A program made the translations under genes and the position numbers. A stretch of DNA of 42,760 nt from CAZICM01 sp964537685 (GTDB lineage Bacteria > Myxococcota_A > Polyangia > Polyangiales > Polyangiaceae). Numbering within the stretch: the stretch's first letter is position 1; each line of letters begins with the position of its first letter. This document shows positions 16,929 through 25,692 of this stretch, in pieces. Under the pieces are notes generated by a model. It searched no databases. It saw only the letters and a list, made by a program, of their open reading frames with translations, and was not told where the DNA came from. The stretch covers positions 1 through 42,760 of the forward strand of contig CAZICM010000074.1 of assembly GCA_964537685.1 (NCBI GenBank). Direction: 5' to 3'.

Positions 16929-18293
16929 ATGATGCACGGACAGGGCCTCCAGCAAATAAAAAAACAAAAAATACAAAACCTCTGCGAAAGAGCCCTCTTT
17001 GGAATACACCCGGGATTAGACGCCATACAGCGCGCCTTAAACGAACTCGGCGATCCCCAGCTTCGCTGCCCCGCCGTTCATATCAGCGGCTCCAATGGCA
17101 AAGGCAGCGTCTCGGCCATGATGGAATCCATCGCCCGCAAGGCCGGACTTAAAACCGGACTCTACACCTCACCCCAGCTCTGCCAATTCACCGACCGCAT
17201 TCGCATCAACGGCGAAAATATCGACGATCAAAGCTTTTGCGATGTGCTCGAAACGGCCCTTCAATGCCAAGGAATCGGGCAGCCCCTCACTTTTTTTGAA
17301 GTCATCACCATTGCCGCCTTTTTAGCCTTTGCTCAAGCCCGCGTAGACATCGCCATTCTCGAGGTCGGACTCGGAGGCCGGTGGGACGCCACCAATGTCC
17401 TTCAGCAGCCCCTCGCCTGCGCCATTACATCCATTGCGCTTGAACACACCAAAATATTGGGTTCCACCACCGATCAAATTGCCCGGGAAAAAGCCGGCAT
17501 ATTTAAAAAAGGCGCGCCCATTGTATTGGGTTCGCTCGATCCAGCCGCAGAACAAGCCGCGCTTGACATAGCAAAACAAGTCGGCGCCGGCCCTTCCCTC
17601 CGGGTCCGCTCCCCAAATACAGACAAAATCAATCAGATTGACGATCATTTTGATGGAGAAATCCTCGCCGGCCCATTGAGTCAAGGCCGGATCTACCTTG
17701 AAACATCAGGCATCACCAACGATCGAATTGAAGCAGAACTCTCCCTCAAAGGCCCTCATCAAATTCAAAACGCGGCTGTCGCCTTTGGCCTCTCATCGCT
17801 GATCGCCCTACAAATACCGGCCTTTCGAAACGCCATCGCCCCCGGCCTGCAAAGCGCGGAATGGCCGGGCCGCTTTGAATGCATTGAACATCAAGGTCTT
17901 CGCCTTATTTTTGACTGCGCCCACAATTCTCATGGAATGGCCGCTCTTTGCGCCACCTTAATCGCCGAAGGCATCGATCCAGAGCGCACCCTAATCATTT
18001 TCGGCGCGCTCACCGATAAAGATTGGAAAGAAATGCTCGGGCTCATCGCCCCCCGCGCATCCAGGCGCATCTATACCTGCCCTCGAGCCATGGGCCGGAG
18101 CGCCGTGCCTCTCTCCGAACTCGCGGCCCAGGTTCCCGGCCGCCTCTGCGAAGAACCAGCCCAAGCCCTCGAGACCGCCCTATCCATCGCCCGCCCCGGC
18201 GACAGCATTTTAGTTACAGGATCGATTTATTTGGTCGCCGAAGTCCGGGCGCTTTGGCTTGGCATTCCATGCGACCCAATTATCCCCTTATGA
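16929..18293 (+). CDS. folC: Bifunctional folylpolyglutamate synthase / dihydrofolate synthase
   Basis: A 454-residue Mur-ligase-family enzyme. The ATP P-loop reads SGSNGKGSVSAM (near residue 56), followed by GLYTSPQL, TFFEVITIAAF and LEVGLGGRWDATNV, and later the C-terminal ligase part with FDCAHNSHG. FolC adds glutamate to dihydropteroate and then extends folate with more glutamates, using ATP. Two start codons are adjacent (16929 and 16932). The distance to accD is 20 bp, so they are probably co-transcribed. No essential motif is missing. The downstream transglutaminase-like gene begins 20 bp after the stop. Confidence 0.96.
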   Translation: MMHGQGLQQIKKQKIQNLCERALFGIHPGLDAIQRALNELGDPQLRCPAVHISGSNGKGSVSAMMESIARKAGLKTGLYTSPQLCQFTDRIRINGENIDDQSFCDVLETALQCQGIGQPLTFFEVITIAAFLAFAQARVDIAILEVGLGGRWDATNVLQQPLACAITSIALEHTKILGSTTDQIAREKAGIFKKGAPIVLGSLDPAAEQAALDIAKQVGAGPSLRVRSPNTDKINQIDDHFDGEILAGPLSQGRIYLETSGITNDRIEAELSLKGPHQIQNAAVAFGLSSLIALQIPAFRNAIAPGLQSAEWPGRFECIEHQGLRLIFDCAHNSHGMAALCATLIAEGIDPERTLIIFGALTDKDWKEMLGLIAPRASRRIYTCPRAMGRSAVPLSELAAQVPGRLCEEPAQALETALSIARPGDSILVTGSIYLVAEVRALWLGIPCDPIIPL

Positions 18294-18313
18294 GATAAGC
18301 TCCTCTTCCCGCC

Positions 18314-18795
18314 ATGCGCCGCTCCCTAAAAATTCTTCTACTTTCAGGGGCCATTTTAATCGCTTTGGGCTCGGCCGTGCATTCCTTTCCCGCCCTCTTG
18401 CTACAGCTTTTGCCTCCGCACCGGGCCGAGCCTTCCCGCGCCTCCCTCGATGGCGCTTTTTCCGGGAGCATTTTTCATTTTCCCAAACCGAACGGGAAGC
18501 CAATTGCATCGAATATGCTCACCTCTTTGCCAAAATCTATGCGATGGCGGCCAAGGCGGCGGGCATTTCATTCCGCGTCTACGCCGTGCACAGCGCCCAC
18601 GCCAACATCATGGGCGCTCGAGTGCCCATGCCAGGATGGCAAGACCACGATTGGGTTCTCATCGAATTGTCGCCTGGAACGCCCGAGGCAAAACGCTTGT
18701 ATATCGACCCCACACTCTATGACGCGGGACTCAATTACAATCTCCAAGGAAGCGTAAAAGGAACGGTTGTATTGCCCAAAGTCTCTTCTCCCTGA
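18314..18795 (+). pseudogene. Transglutaminase-like exported protein, disrupted by a frameshift
   Basis: Two reading frames make one sensible protein. The first starts at 18314 with a signal-type N-terminus (MRRSLKILLLSGAILIALG). The second carries the transglutaminase-like core: NCIEYAHLFAKIYAMAAKAA (Cys codon at 18505), then DHDW and YIDPTLYDAG, giving the Cys-His-Asp pattern. The frames meet near a five-T run at 18456-18460; one more T there would join SLDGAF to FREHFSFSQ. The change is therefore a one-base deletion in a homopolymer: either a true inactivating mutation or a sequencing error. It lies in the folC-glmM run with short gaps, so a working gene is expected. Programmed -1 slippage is unlikely because no proper heptamer is present. 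Confidence 0.7.
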
Positions 18796-18803
18796 AAGCC
18801 GCC

Positions 18804-20072
18804 ATGAAATCGCTGCTCATTGCATTGAATATTTTAGGAATTATCGCCTGCTTTGCGATGGCCTTAAGCATCCGCTTCGCGCCTCAATGGACAGCCACCG
18901 AACGAAGCGGAGCCGTCGCCGTCTGGCTGTGGACGCCCTATCTATCGCCTGGAGACACGGCCGAATTCGATGTCGATGTGGTCGGCGGAAAGCGCAGCGG
19001 GATCAATTCCATCGAATTGACGGGCGATGGCCTGCACCAATCCTGGACGGGAAAGGGCGCCGACTGGGGAGGCGTTATCGTCTCAAAAAGCGGGGATGTT
19101 GGACATAGCAGCCATGATATTTCCGTCAAAGTACCGGACACGCTCAACGTAGGTGACACATGGCTTGTGAAATTGAATGTGGAATACACACTGGCCATCT
19201 CGGGCGGAGGAACATTTAACAATGAGCGCGACATCGACAGCGTGACCCTTTTGGTACCAATTCGATCTAAATCATCCGCCATCTTGGGAAGAGTATGGAG
19301 CGGCGGATGGCCAACGCTAATCTTTGGAGCGGCCACTGTTTTCTTTGCATTGGCCTGGCACAGAATGGGCGGACTGCTTAAAAAAGAACCGGCCGATCCC
19401 AGTGAAAAGAATTTATATGCGGGTCTCGGGACGTTTTTAATCGCGGGCTTTATTTCGTGGGTATTTTTTGGATGGGCCTATTTTGCAATACCCTGGACGG
19501 CCGCGACGGGCATAACCAGCGCATGGTTTCAATTTGGAATGGCTGCGCTCTTCCTCGCCGGGCCTCCCCTGTTGGGACGCAAATTCGCGCCCCGCCCGCC
19601 TCCCGAATCCATGGTGGGCACATTGCGTAGGATTCATGTAGAACCCGAAAGAAATTACCGGCAGGCGCCCGATCATCGGCCAGAAAAGCCTTCGCTTGAC
19701 GATTTAGGAAAAGCGATCGAACAAAAGCTCAATTTACGATGGCGTATTCGATCCAATCAATTGATTGTGGGCCGCTCCCGCTGGGACAAGCAATTGATCG
19801 TTAAAGTCAACAATCCTAAAAAAATAAAGCCCTCGGACATCGAAATCAAAACCCCCGAAGCACAGTTGGCCATACGCGCCTGCGAAGCCTGGCTGCCGCT
19901 GCTCGGACCGGTGGATCTGAATTTAGACTATGTTCCGGTGACCATCGATGGCTCGCGCCCTGCCGAAGACGTCGAAAAAGAATGGAACCAGCGCCATCTC
20001 GACCGGATGTGGGAACAAATTAATGCATTGAGAAAACAGATTGATGAGCGCCTGAAGGCGCGCATTCCGTGA
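18804..20072 (+). CDS. Uncharacterised multi-pass membrane protein
   Basis: A 422-residue protein not recognised as a named family. A helix at 3-24 (signal or anchor) is followed by an extracytoplasmic beta-rich region to about 165, rich in Gly and charged residues. Three membrane helices lie at about 168-188, 206-229 and 238-258. The C-terminal 150 residues are soluble and charged, ending in a predicted helical segment (QINALRKQIDERLKARIP). No catalytic motif is visible. It starts 8 bp after the transglutaminase-like stop and ends overlapping the phosphoesterase start, so it belongs to the same transcription unit. The close link to a transglutaminase-like gene hints at a shared envelope task. 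Confidence 0.75.
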   Translation: MKSLLIALNILGIIACFAMALSIRFAPQWTATERSGAVAVWLWTPYLSPGDTAEFDVDVVGGKRSGINSIELTGDGLHQSWTGKGADWGGVIVSKSGDVGHSSHDISVKVPDTLNVGDTWLVKLNVEYTLAISGGGTFNNERDIDSVTLLVPIRSKSSAILGRVWSGGWPTLIFGAATVFFALAWHRMGGLLKKEPADPSEKNLYAGLGTFLIAGFISWVFFGWAYFAIPWTAATGITSAWFQFGMAALFLAGPPLLGRKFAPRPPPESMVGTLRRIHVEPERNYRQAPDHRPEKPSLDDLGKAIEQKLNLRWRIRSNQLIVGRSRWDKQLIVKVNNPKKIKPSDIEIKTPEAQLAIRACEAWLPLLGPVDLNLDYVPVTIDGSRPAEDVEKEWNQRHLDRMWEQINALRKQIDERLKARIP

Positions 20073-20743
20073 TGATTCCAATGAAAAAAAGAATTCAAAA
20101 ACTGGGCGTATTGGGCGATATTCATTGCCAGACCAAAGCGCTGCGCAATGCGATCGCCTTATTAAAAGAGCACAACGCCGATTGTATTGTAGCTGTGGGC
20201 GATATTGTAGACGGCCCGGGCGATGTCAATGAAACCTGCGCCATTCTCGATAAAGAAAATATTCTGGCCGTGGCCGGTAATCATGAGCGCTGGCTTCTTT
20301 CAGGCGAGATGCGCGCCCTGCTGGACGCGACGCCGGTGCATATGCTTTCGGAAAAAAGCCGCCGCTATTTAAACGCGCTCCCCAAAACCCTGTCGATTGA
20401 AACCCCGATGGGCAAAGCTTTGATATGCCATGGAGTCGATACCGACGATATGAGCGTCCTTAAGGCGGACACCGGCGCCTACGATATTCAATTCAATGCA
20501 GCCCTGCAGAACCTATTCCGCGAACGCCGCTATTCGCTGATGATCGGAGGCCATACCCACGAGCGAATGGTGCGCTATATCGATGGTATTTGTTTTATCA
20601 ACGCGGGCACCCTTCATCCCCGGTACAATCCTTGTGTATTGCTCGCCGATTTTGAAGCCCGGCAGGCCACTTTTTTTGATTGTTTGAGCGATAAAACCTT
20701 TGATGATGGAGCCTCGGGCCGTGTAAGCTTGGCCCGCCCGTGA
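20069..20743 (+). CDS. Calcineurin-like metallophosphoesterase
   Basis: A 224-residue enzyme with the metallophosphoesterase motifs in order: LGDIH (Asp17, His19), VGDIVDGPG (Asp45), GNHE (70-73) and GGHTH near 160. These residues bind two metal ions and attack phosphoester bonds. The family is YfcE-like; the substrate (cyclic nucleotide, nucleotide or other ester) is not defined. Start choice: GTG at 20069 overlaps the preceding TGA, while ATG at 20072 and ATG at 20081 (MKKRIQ) are in frame and as likely. It overlaps glmM at the other end (GTGA), so translation of the three genes is probably coupled. Cytoplasmic. Confidence 0.88.
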   Translation: MMIPMKKRIQKLGVLGDIHCQTKALRNAIALLKEHNADCIVAVGDIVDGPGDVNETCAILDKENILAVAGNHERWLLSGEMRALLDATPVHMLSEKSRRYLNALPKTLSIETPMGKALICHGVDTDDMSVLKADTGAYDIQFNAALQNLFRERRYSLMIGGHTHERMVRYIDGICFINAGTLHPRYNPCVLLADFEARQATFFDCLSDKTFDDGASGRVSLARP

Positions 20744-22164
20744 ACGCCAAAAAAGCAAAAACCAGCACCAAATCCACTAAAATTCAGGCTTCTTCGCCGC
20801 CCTCGCCGAGAAAGCTGTTCGGCACCGACGGCGTGCGGGGCACCGCGAACGAAGCGCCGATGACCCCTGAAATGGCGCTTCGTATGGGGCGCGCCATCGC
20901 CTATGTGGCCCAGCGCGGAAAAACAAGGCCCGTCAGGGTCGTTATCGGAAAAGATACCCGCCTATCGGGTTATCTGTTTGAAACGGCTTTATCGTCCGGC
21001 ATTTGCGCCATGGGCGGCCGCGTTATGCTCTGCGGACCGGTGCCCACGCCGGCCGTCGCTCAACTCACCCATAGCATGCGCGCCGATGCGGGTGTCGTCA
21101 TCAGCGCAAGCCATAATCCCTATACCGATAATGGGATTAAGATTTTTGGCCGCGATGGCTTTAAATGGCCCGATGCCGATGAAGAAGAAATCGAACGCTT
21201 GATGGAATCCGATGCGCTGGATCAGACGCATGCTACCGGGGCGGCCATAGGGACGGCGGTGCGCATCGACGATGCCAAGGGCCGCTATATTGTGTTTTGC
21301 AAAAAGACCTTTCCCCCCGAATTGAGCTTGGATGGCGTTCGTATCGTGGTCGATGCCGCGCATGGGGCCGCTTATCGCGTGGCGCCCGCGGTGTTTTCGG
21401 AGCTTGGCGCGGATGTCATCGCCCAAGGCGTAAAACCCAATGGCAAAAATATCAACAAAGACTGCGGTGCGCTGCATCCAGAGCATGTGCAGAGCGAAGT
21501 GCAAAGGCGCGGCGCGGCCCTGGGAATCGCGCTCGACGGCGATGCCGATAGGGTGATTATGGTCGATGAGCGGGGGCAAGTGGTGGATGGTGACGCCATT
21601 ATGGCCCTGTGCGCGCTCCGCATGCTGAAAAAGGGGCTATTGGCGAAGAATACGCTCGTCACCACCGTAATGAGCAACTTGGGCCTGGAGCGGGCACTCG
21701 TGGCCGGGGGGGCAAATGTTGTTCGAACAGCGGTTGGAGATCGCTATGTGGTCGAGGCCATGCGCCAAGGCGGTTATTGCTTTGGGGGAGAGCAATCTGG
21801 ACATTTGATATTTTTAGATCATGCCACCACAGGAGACGGGATAGTGGCGGCGCTGCAGGTCTTGGCGATTATGCTTCAATCGGGAAAGCCCTTATCGGAA
21901 CTGGCCTCGCAGGCCATGCAGCGCGTTCCCCAAGTGCTTCAAAATGCGGTATTCAAGAAACGGGTGCCCTTAGAGAAGATGCCCCATACCCAAAAAGCGG
22001 CGGCTCGGGTGGAAGGCAAACTGGGCCAAAGCGGGCGTGTATTGGTGCGCTGGAGCGGGACAGAACCCAAGCTGCGGGTGATGATTGAAGGGGAAAACGA
22101 GGCTCAAATTAAAGAATTCGCGGCCGAGATTATCGGGGCGGCTCAAACCGATTTAGGGAACTAG
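20740..22164 (+). CDS. glmM: Phosphoglucosamine mutase
   Basis: A 474-residue enzyme of the phosphohexomutase family. KLFGTDGVRG opens the core, SASHNPYTDNGIKIFG holds the phosphorylated serine (Ser124), DGDADR binds the metal, GGEQSGH is the sugar loop and RWSGTEPKLRVM the phosphate-binding loop. It converts glucosamine-6-phosphate to glucosamine-1-phosphate for UDP-GlcNAc and so for peptidoglycan and LPS. The start is GTG at 20740, overlapping the phosphoesterase stop. This adds about 24 Lys/Ser-rich residues before the usual MRKLFGTDG-like start, and no closer ATG, GTG or TTG exists. The 3' end overlaps the convergent CotH gene by 12 bp. Confidence 0.97.
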   Translation: MNAKKAKTSTKSTKIQASSPPSPRKLFGTDGVRGTANEAPMTPEMALRMGRAIAYVAQRGKTRPVRVVIGKDTRLSGYLFETALSSGICAMGGRVMLCGPVPTPAVAQLTHSMRADAGVVISASHNPYTDNGIKIFGRDGFKWPDADEEEIERLMESDALDQTHATGAAIGTAVRIDDAKGRYIVFCKKTFPPELSLDGVRIVVDAAHGAAYRVAPAVFSELGADVIAQGVKPNGKNINKDCGALHPEHVQSEVQRRGAALGIALDGDADRVIMVDERGQVVDGDAIMALCALRMLKKGLLAKNTLVTTVMSNLGLERALVAGGANVVRTAVGDRYVVEAMRQGGYCFGGEQSGHLIFLDHATTGDGIVAALQVLAIMLQSGKPLSELASQAMQRVPQVLQNAVFKKRVPLEKMPHTQKAAARVEGKLGQSGRVLVRWSGTEPKLRVMIEGENEAQIKEFAAEIIGAAQTDLGN

Positions 22165-23901
22165 GCAAACCGCCCCACCCTGATCGCCACAGGCTTTATC
22201 ATTCCACTTCCCAGAATCGGCCGCATCGAGCATCACACAATTCTGAGAGGTGCCTCCATTGGGTTTTCCAACGCCCCACGCAAAATAACTCGCCACTTCG
22301 CCGCTGGGCATTAAATACACACCATCGTTTTGCTCGTCATTTAAACCAATCCACCAGTTTTGGCCTGCAATACCGAGGGCGGTCGACGTGACCCACGCAT
22401 TTTCCGTCGCATTCAAAGGAACGGCCAGCGTGCCTCCATATCCTTTGCATTCGGCCGCGCCCTGCGAGGCAACGACGGCATCCGGGCAGAACATATAGTT
22501 TTTGCCCAAATAAGCGGCTTTTGTGCAATTCTCATTAAAACAGGTCGAACTGCATCCATCCCCGGTGACGGTATTGCCATCATCGCAAAACTCGGTCGGC
22601 TCAACCACGTTATTGCCGCAGTTGTTCAAGGGCTCGCCCGTAAGAATCGACTTCCGGTAGGCAATTGCAAAGCGAACATCGGCAACACGGTTATTAAATG
22701 AATTGAGGTCGTCGAGAGCGGCCTGATCCATGTTGGTATTGGTCATCAGCACCGATTCCACCTGATCCACCCTCGCGACGAGCGAAGGCACATCCCAGGC
22801 TGTATTCAGCACATTCATAATGGAATCGTGGAACTGCTTATCCAGCACCGGATCTTGGCGGATGCGCTGGGAAAGTCTGCCGTTCGGCCATGAATCGACA
22901 TTGAAATTTAAATCCTGAAAGAGCTGATCCATGCCATGCGGCATAAATACAAAGCGGTCGGCCGTGGGCTCGCGGTACATAAAATAATTGTTGATGACCA
23001 CGTAGGAATAGCCATCCCAATGATTGAAAATCGCGTCGATCGCATAACCCGTAATAAAACCGTTTACATCGACGTGCTTCGGCAAATTGGCCGAAAAGGT
23101 AGCCGCGTCCGAGCTTTGCACAAATTGTGAGAATGCAATAATATCGTCACGAACCCGCATCTCTTCAATTTCATCCTTCAGTTCCAATCCCATAGGATTG
23201 TCGACGAAATCCACGAATGCGGGCGCCTCGTAGAGATTGCCATTCTCCTTGCCTTCACCGAAATTCGCCGCCAAGAATTTCTTATCCACGCTCTCGGCAA
23301 TCACAAACAAACCCTTGGTTTGCCCATTAAAGCGAAGCATTCCATGGGCCGTGCGGGATGCGGGAATGCCCATGCGCCGGTATACCTCATAGCCTAAATG
23401 CTCGTTTAAAAAGCTCGGATCTTGCTGGGCATTGTTTAAATTCAGCTTGGTCAGCCCATACAAATCCTGGCCTTGCACAAAGGCATTAAACTTCACCGTG
23501 AAGCCGGTTTTGCCATAAATCGAGGCAACAGAGCCATATCCGCCCTTCTTCCGGCATCCACAATTATCCAATACAACCGAATTGAATTTAAATTGGCAGG
23601 GCACATAATTTTCGGTATCGTTTTCAATCTGATTGATATATTGAGCTTCGATATTGATTTCAATGCCCTGCAATTTACCTAGATTAAAGACTTTGGTGCT
23701 TTCATCGGGCGTGGGCGGCGGTGGACTGGCATCCATCGGCGGAGGAGGAGGCGGTGCTGCATCGGGAGGATCGCCGCCTCCATCGGGAGCGGGCGGGTTG
23801 GTATCAATTTGAATCGTGTCCTCGCTGCCTGTGCAGCCAAAGGCAATGAGAGCACTCACAGAAAAGAACGCGGCAATCGCGGATAAGCCTACTTTGCGCA
23901 T
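22153..23901 (-). CDS. CotH-family lipoprotein with Cys-rich module and C-type lectin domain
   Basis: The start at 23901 (MRKVGLSAIAAFF) is chosen over an upstream in-frame ATG because GGAGG lies 8 nt ahead and a lipoprotein signal (lipobox LIAFGC, Cys23) follows. The 582 residues comprise a Pro/Asp-rich linker (to about 75), a CotH-like kinase domain (about 80-420, with SVDKKFL, NHWDGYSY and MPHGMDQLF), a Cys module EFCDDGNTVTGDGCSSTC (about 440-460, DUF4215-like), and a C-type lectin domain (about 465-582, with WWIGLND and GKWNDKACGD). CotH of Bacillus phosphorylates spore-coat proteins. Here the kinase fold would be on the cell surface, next to a sugar- or protein-binding lectin. Confidence 0.88.
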   Translation of the reverse strand: MRKVGLSAIAAFFSVSALIAFGCTGSEDTIQIDTNPPAPDGGGDPPDAAPPPPPPMDASPPPPTPDESTKVFNLGKLQGIEINIEAQYINQIENDTENYVPCQFKFNSVVLDNCGCRKKGGYGSVASIYGKTGFTVKFNAFVQGQDLYGLTKLNLNNAQQDPSFLNEHLGYEVYRRMGIPASRTAHGMLRFNGQTKGLFVIAESVDKKFLAANFGEGKENGNLYEAPAFVDFVDNPMGLELKDEIEEMRVRDDIIAFSQFVQSSDAATFSANLPKHVDVNGFITGYAIDAIFNHWDGYSYVVINNYFMYREPTADRFVFMPHGMDQLFQDLNFNVDSWPNGRLSQRIRQDPVLDKQFHDSIMNVLNTAWDVPSLVARVDQVESVLMTNTNMDQAALDDLNSFNNRVADVRFAIAYRKSILTGEPLNNCGNNVVEPTEFCDDGNTVTGDGCSSTCFNENCTKAAYLGKNYMFCPDAVVASQGAAECKGYGGTLAVPLNATENAWVTSTALGIAGQNWWIGLNDEQNDGVYLMPSGEVASYFAWGVGKPNGGTSQNCVMLDAADSGKWNDKACGDQGGAVCLVP

Positions 23902-24025
23902 GGAACAAGCCTCCGCCGCAAAGCGTACATGGTTTCCGCGTCCGGTGAAATGCGCGATGAGCGCGCCGCGGCAATTCAAGACGCTTGTTTTATCGGATGC
24001 GTTCGGGATAGACAAAAGAGGTTTT
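23902..24025. promoter_or_regulatory. Divergent intergenic region, CotH / FGE-like lipoproteins
   Basis: These 124 bp separate two divergent lipoprotein genes. The CotH ribosome site appears as CCTCC on the top strand at 23910-23914. AGAGG lies 6 nt before the ATG of the FGE-like gene. A TTGTTT and an ATAGAC spaced about 17 bp apart (about 23987-24014) are a weak promoter candidate on the plus strand. Nothing more was seen. Confidence 0.4.
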
Positions 24026-25048
24026 ATGGGATCGATATTTCAAATCGTAGGCCGGCATTCTTTCCAATACCTTGGAATTGGATTGCTGAGCTTGGCTTGC
24101 CAGTCTTCTGAACAGCCCCGCGAAAGGTCAGGCGCGGTTTCCGCTCAGCCCAGCGCAATAAATACAATCGACAGTTCTGCTCATTTAAAAGAAATGGTTC
24201 CCGGTGATGCAGGCTTTGACGCGGAAACGGCCGATGCAGAAACGCCGGATGCCTCGGCTTTCGACGCTTCGGTGCAAGATGCAGCGGCTGAAATACCGGC
24301 CTGCCCTCCCGAAATGGCCAAGCTCACCCGGGTATGTGTCGATCGCTGGGAAGCCCATTTGGTTAAACTGAGCGCCTCGGGCGATGAAATAGCCCATTCA
24401 CCGGTGGCGAGGCCCGAAACGGGCGAGCGTTACAAGGCCAAAAGCGCCGCCGATCAATTTCCTCAAGCCTATATCAGCCGGGTGGAGGCCGCGGAAGCCT
24501 GTAAAAATGCGGGAAAGCGCCTCTGTTCGCGCGGTGAATGGATGCGCGCCTGCAAGGGAAAAAGAGGGTTTCAATATCCTTATGGCCCAAAGGGAAGAAA
24601 AGGCGCATGCAATACGGGCAAGCCTCATCTGCTGGAAATGCTTTATGGGCGCAATCCCAAAAAATGGGGTTTTGAAGATGTATTCAACAATCCTGCCCTC
24701 AATCAAGAACCGGGCTTTTTGGCGAAGTCCGGTGAACACGCTGAATGCAAAAGCGAGGAAGGGGCATTTGATTTAGTTGGCAATTTACATGAATGGGTAC
24801 GCGATACGGTCGGCGAGGATATCGAGGATATTTTAGAGCGCGATCAAGTCGAGCGTAAAAAGCAGCCTTGGGTTGTGGGCAATGCGATGTTTATGGGCGG
24901 GTTTTTTAGTACGACGAGCGAGCATGGTCCGGGCTGCACCTATACGACCATTGCCCACGAGCCTACCTATCACGATTATTCGACGGGTTTTCGCTGCTGC
25001 AAGGATGCGCTTGAAACGCCCGCCAAAACAAAAAAGCCCAAGGGTTAA
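24026..25048 (+). CDS. Formylglycine-generating-enzyme (SUMF1)-like lipoprotein
   Basis: The start at 24026 (MGSIFQIVG) is chosen because a lipobox follows (LLSLAC, Cys25); longer readings upstream lie in the divergent control region. The 340-residue protein has a linker rich in Ala/Asp (about 26-88) and an FGE-sulfatase fold from about 90 to 335: VCVDRWEAH, VEAAEACKNAGKRLCSRGEW, FDLVGNLHEWV, FMGGFFS and STGFRCCKD, the usual C-terminal marker. True FGEs oxidise a Cys in sulfatases. Many lipid-anchored homologues are non-catalytic or act on other targets, so activity is not claimed. The gene ends sharing its TAA with the convergent DsbA-like gene. Confidence 0.88.
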   Translation: MGSIFQIVGRHSFQYLGIGLLSLACQSSEQPRERSGAVSAQPSAINTIDSSAHLKEMVPGDAGFDAETADAETPDASAFDASVQDAAAEIPACPPEMAKLTRVCVDRWEAHLVKLSASGDEIAHSPVARPETGERYKAKSAADQFPQAYISRVEAAEACKNAGKRLCSRGEWMRACKGKRGFQYPYGPKGRKGACNTGKPHLLEMLYGRNPKKWGFEDVFNNPALNQEPGFLAKSGEHAECKSEEGAFDLVGNLHEWVRDTVGEDIEDILERDQVERKKQPWVVGNAMFMGGFFSTTSEHGPGCTYTTIAHEPTYHDYSTGFRCCKDALETPAKTKKPKG

Positions 25049-25632
25049 GCCTTGTTTAAAGCATCTTCTACGAAATGCAGGCGATCGTTTCCCCAAAAAT
25101 GTTCGTCGCCCACGAAAATGGCCGGCGCTCCAAAAGCTCCTTTTGCAATGGCCCGATCGGTATTTTCTCTCAATCGGTTTTTAATGGCCGGCGATTCAAT
25201 GGCCGCCATTGCTTTATCGGCATCCAGCCCGCTTTCCTCGGCCAAGCGCCGCAGCACCGCAGGATCGTTCATATCCAAATCGTCGACCCACATGCCCCGG
25301 AAACAGCGCATCGCCGTCTCGGCCGCGCGCCCTTGTTCCTCGCCCGCCAGCACCAATCGCTCGGCCGATATCGTGTTTTGAGGAAATCGGCTGCTCATTT
25401 TAAAATCGACCTTGTAATGGGCTACCCAGCGCGCCAAATCGGCCAGCATATAACTGGCTTTATTGGCAACCCGGGCCGGCATTTCATTGCCCGTTGCCTT
25501 GAAGACCGCGAAGAGCACCATAGGCTTCCATTCAATGCGCGCCCCCGTGCGTTCGGCGATTGCGGGCAATTGCGTGGCCGCCAAATAGCTGTAGGGCGAG
25601 GATAAATCAAAAAAGAATTCAATCGATTTCAT
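25045..25632 (-). CDS. DsbA-family / 2-hydroxychromene-2-carboxylate isomerase-like protein
   Basis: The start at 25632 (MKSIEFFFD) is set by AAGGA six nt upstream; longer readings into the upstream gene are rejected. The 195-residue protein matches the kappa-GST/HCCA isomerase branch of the DsbA fold: DLSSPYSYLAA at the N-terminus replaces the usual CxxC with a serine-containing loop, a helical insert follows, and AFGAPAIFVGDEHFWGNDRL closes the thioredoxin part. Such enzymes bind glutathione and isomerise ring compounds or transfer glutathione. No signal peptide is seen, so it is cytoplasmic. It is convergent with the FGE-like gene (4-bp overlap) and divergent from the kinase-like gene. Confidence 0.88.
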   Translation of the reverse strand: MKSIEFFFDLSSPYSYLAATQLPAIAERTGARIEWKPMVLFAVFKATGNEMPARVANKASYMLADLARWVAHYKVDFKMSSRFPQNTISAERLVLAGEEQGRAAETAMRCFRGMWVDDLDMNDPAVLRRLAEESGLDADKAMAAIESPAIKNRLRENTDRAIAKGAFGAPAIFVGDEHFWGNDRLHFVEDALNKA

Positions 25633-25692
25633 TGGGCATCCTTGTTTCTTTGAGGGGCGGAACATTAGCCCAATCCAAGCTCCTTCGCTAGA

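Noticed and set aside
18450..18480. Programmed -1 frameshift in the transglutaminase-like gene
   Set aside because: The T-runs do not form a proper X XXY YYZ heptamer in the right frame; a one-base deletion explains it better.
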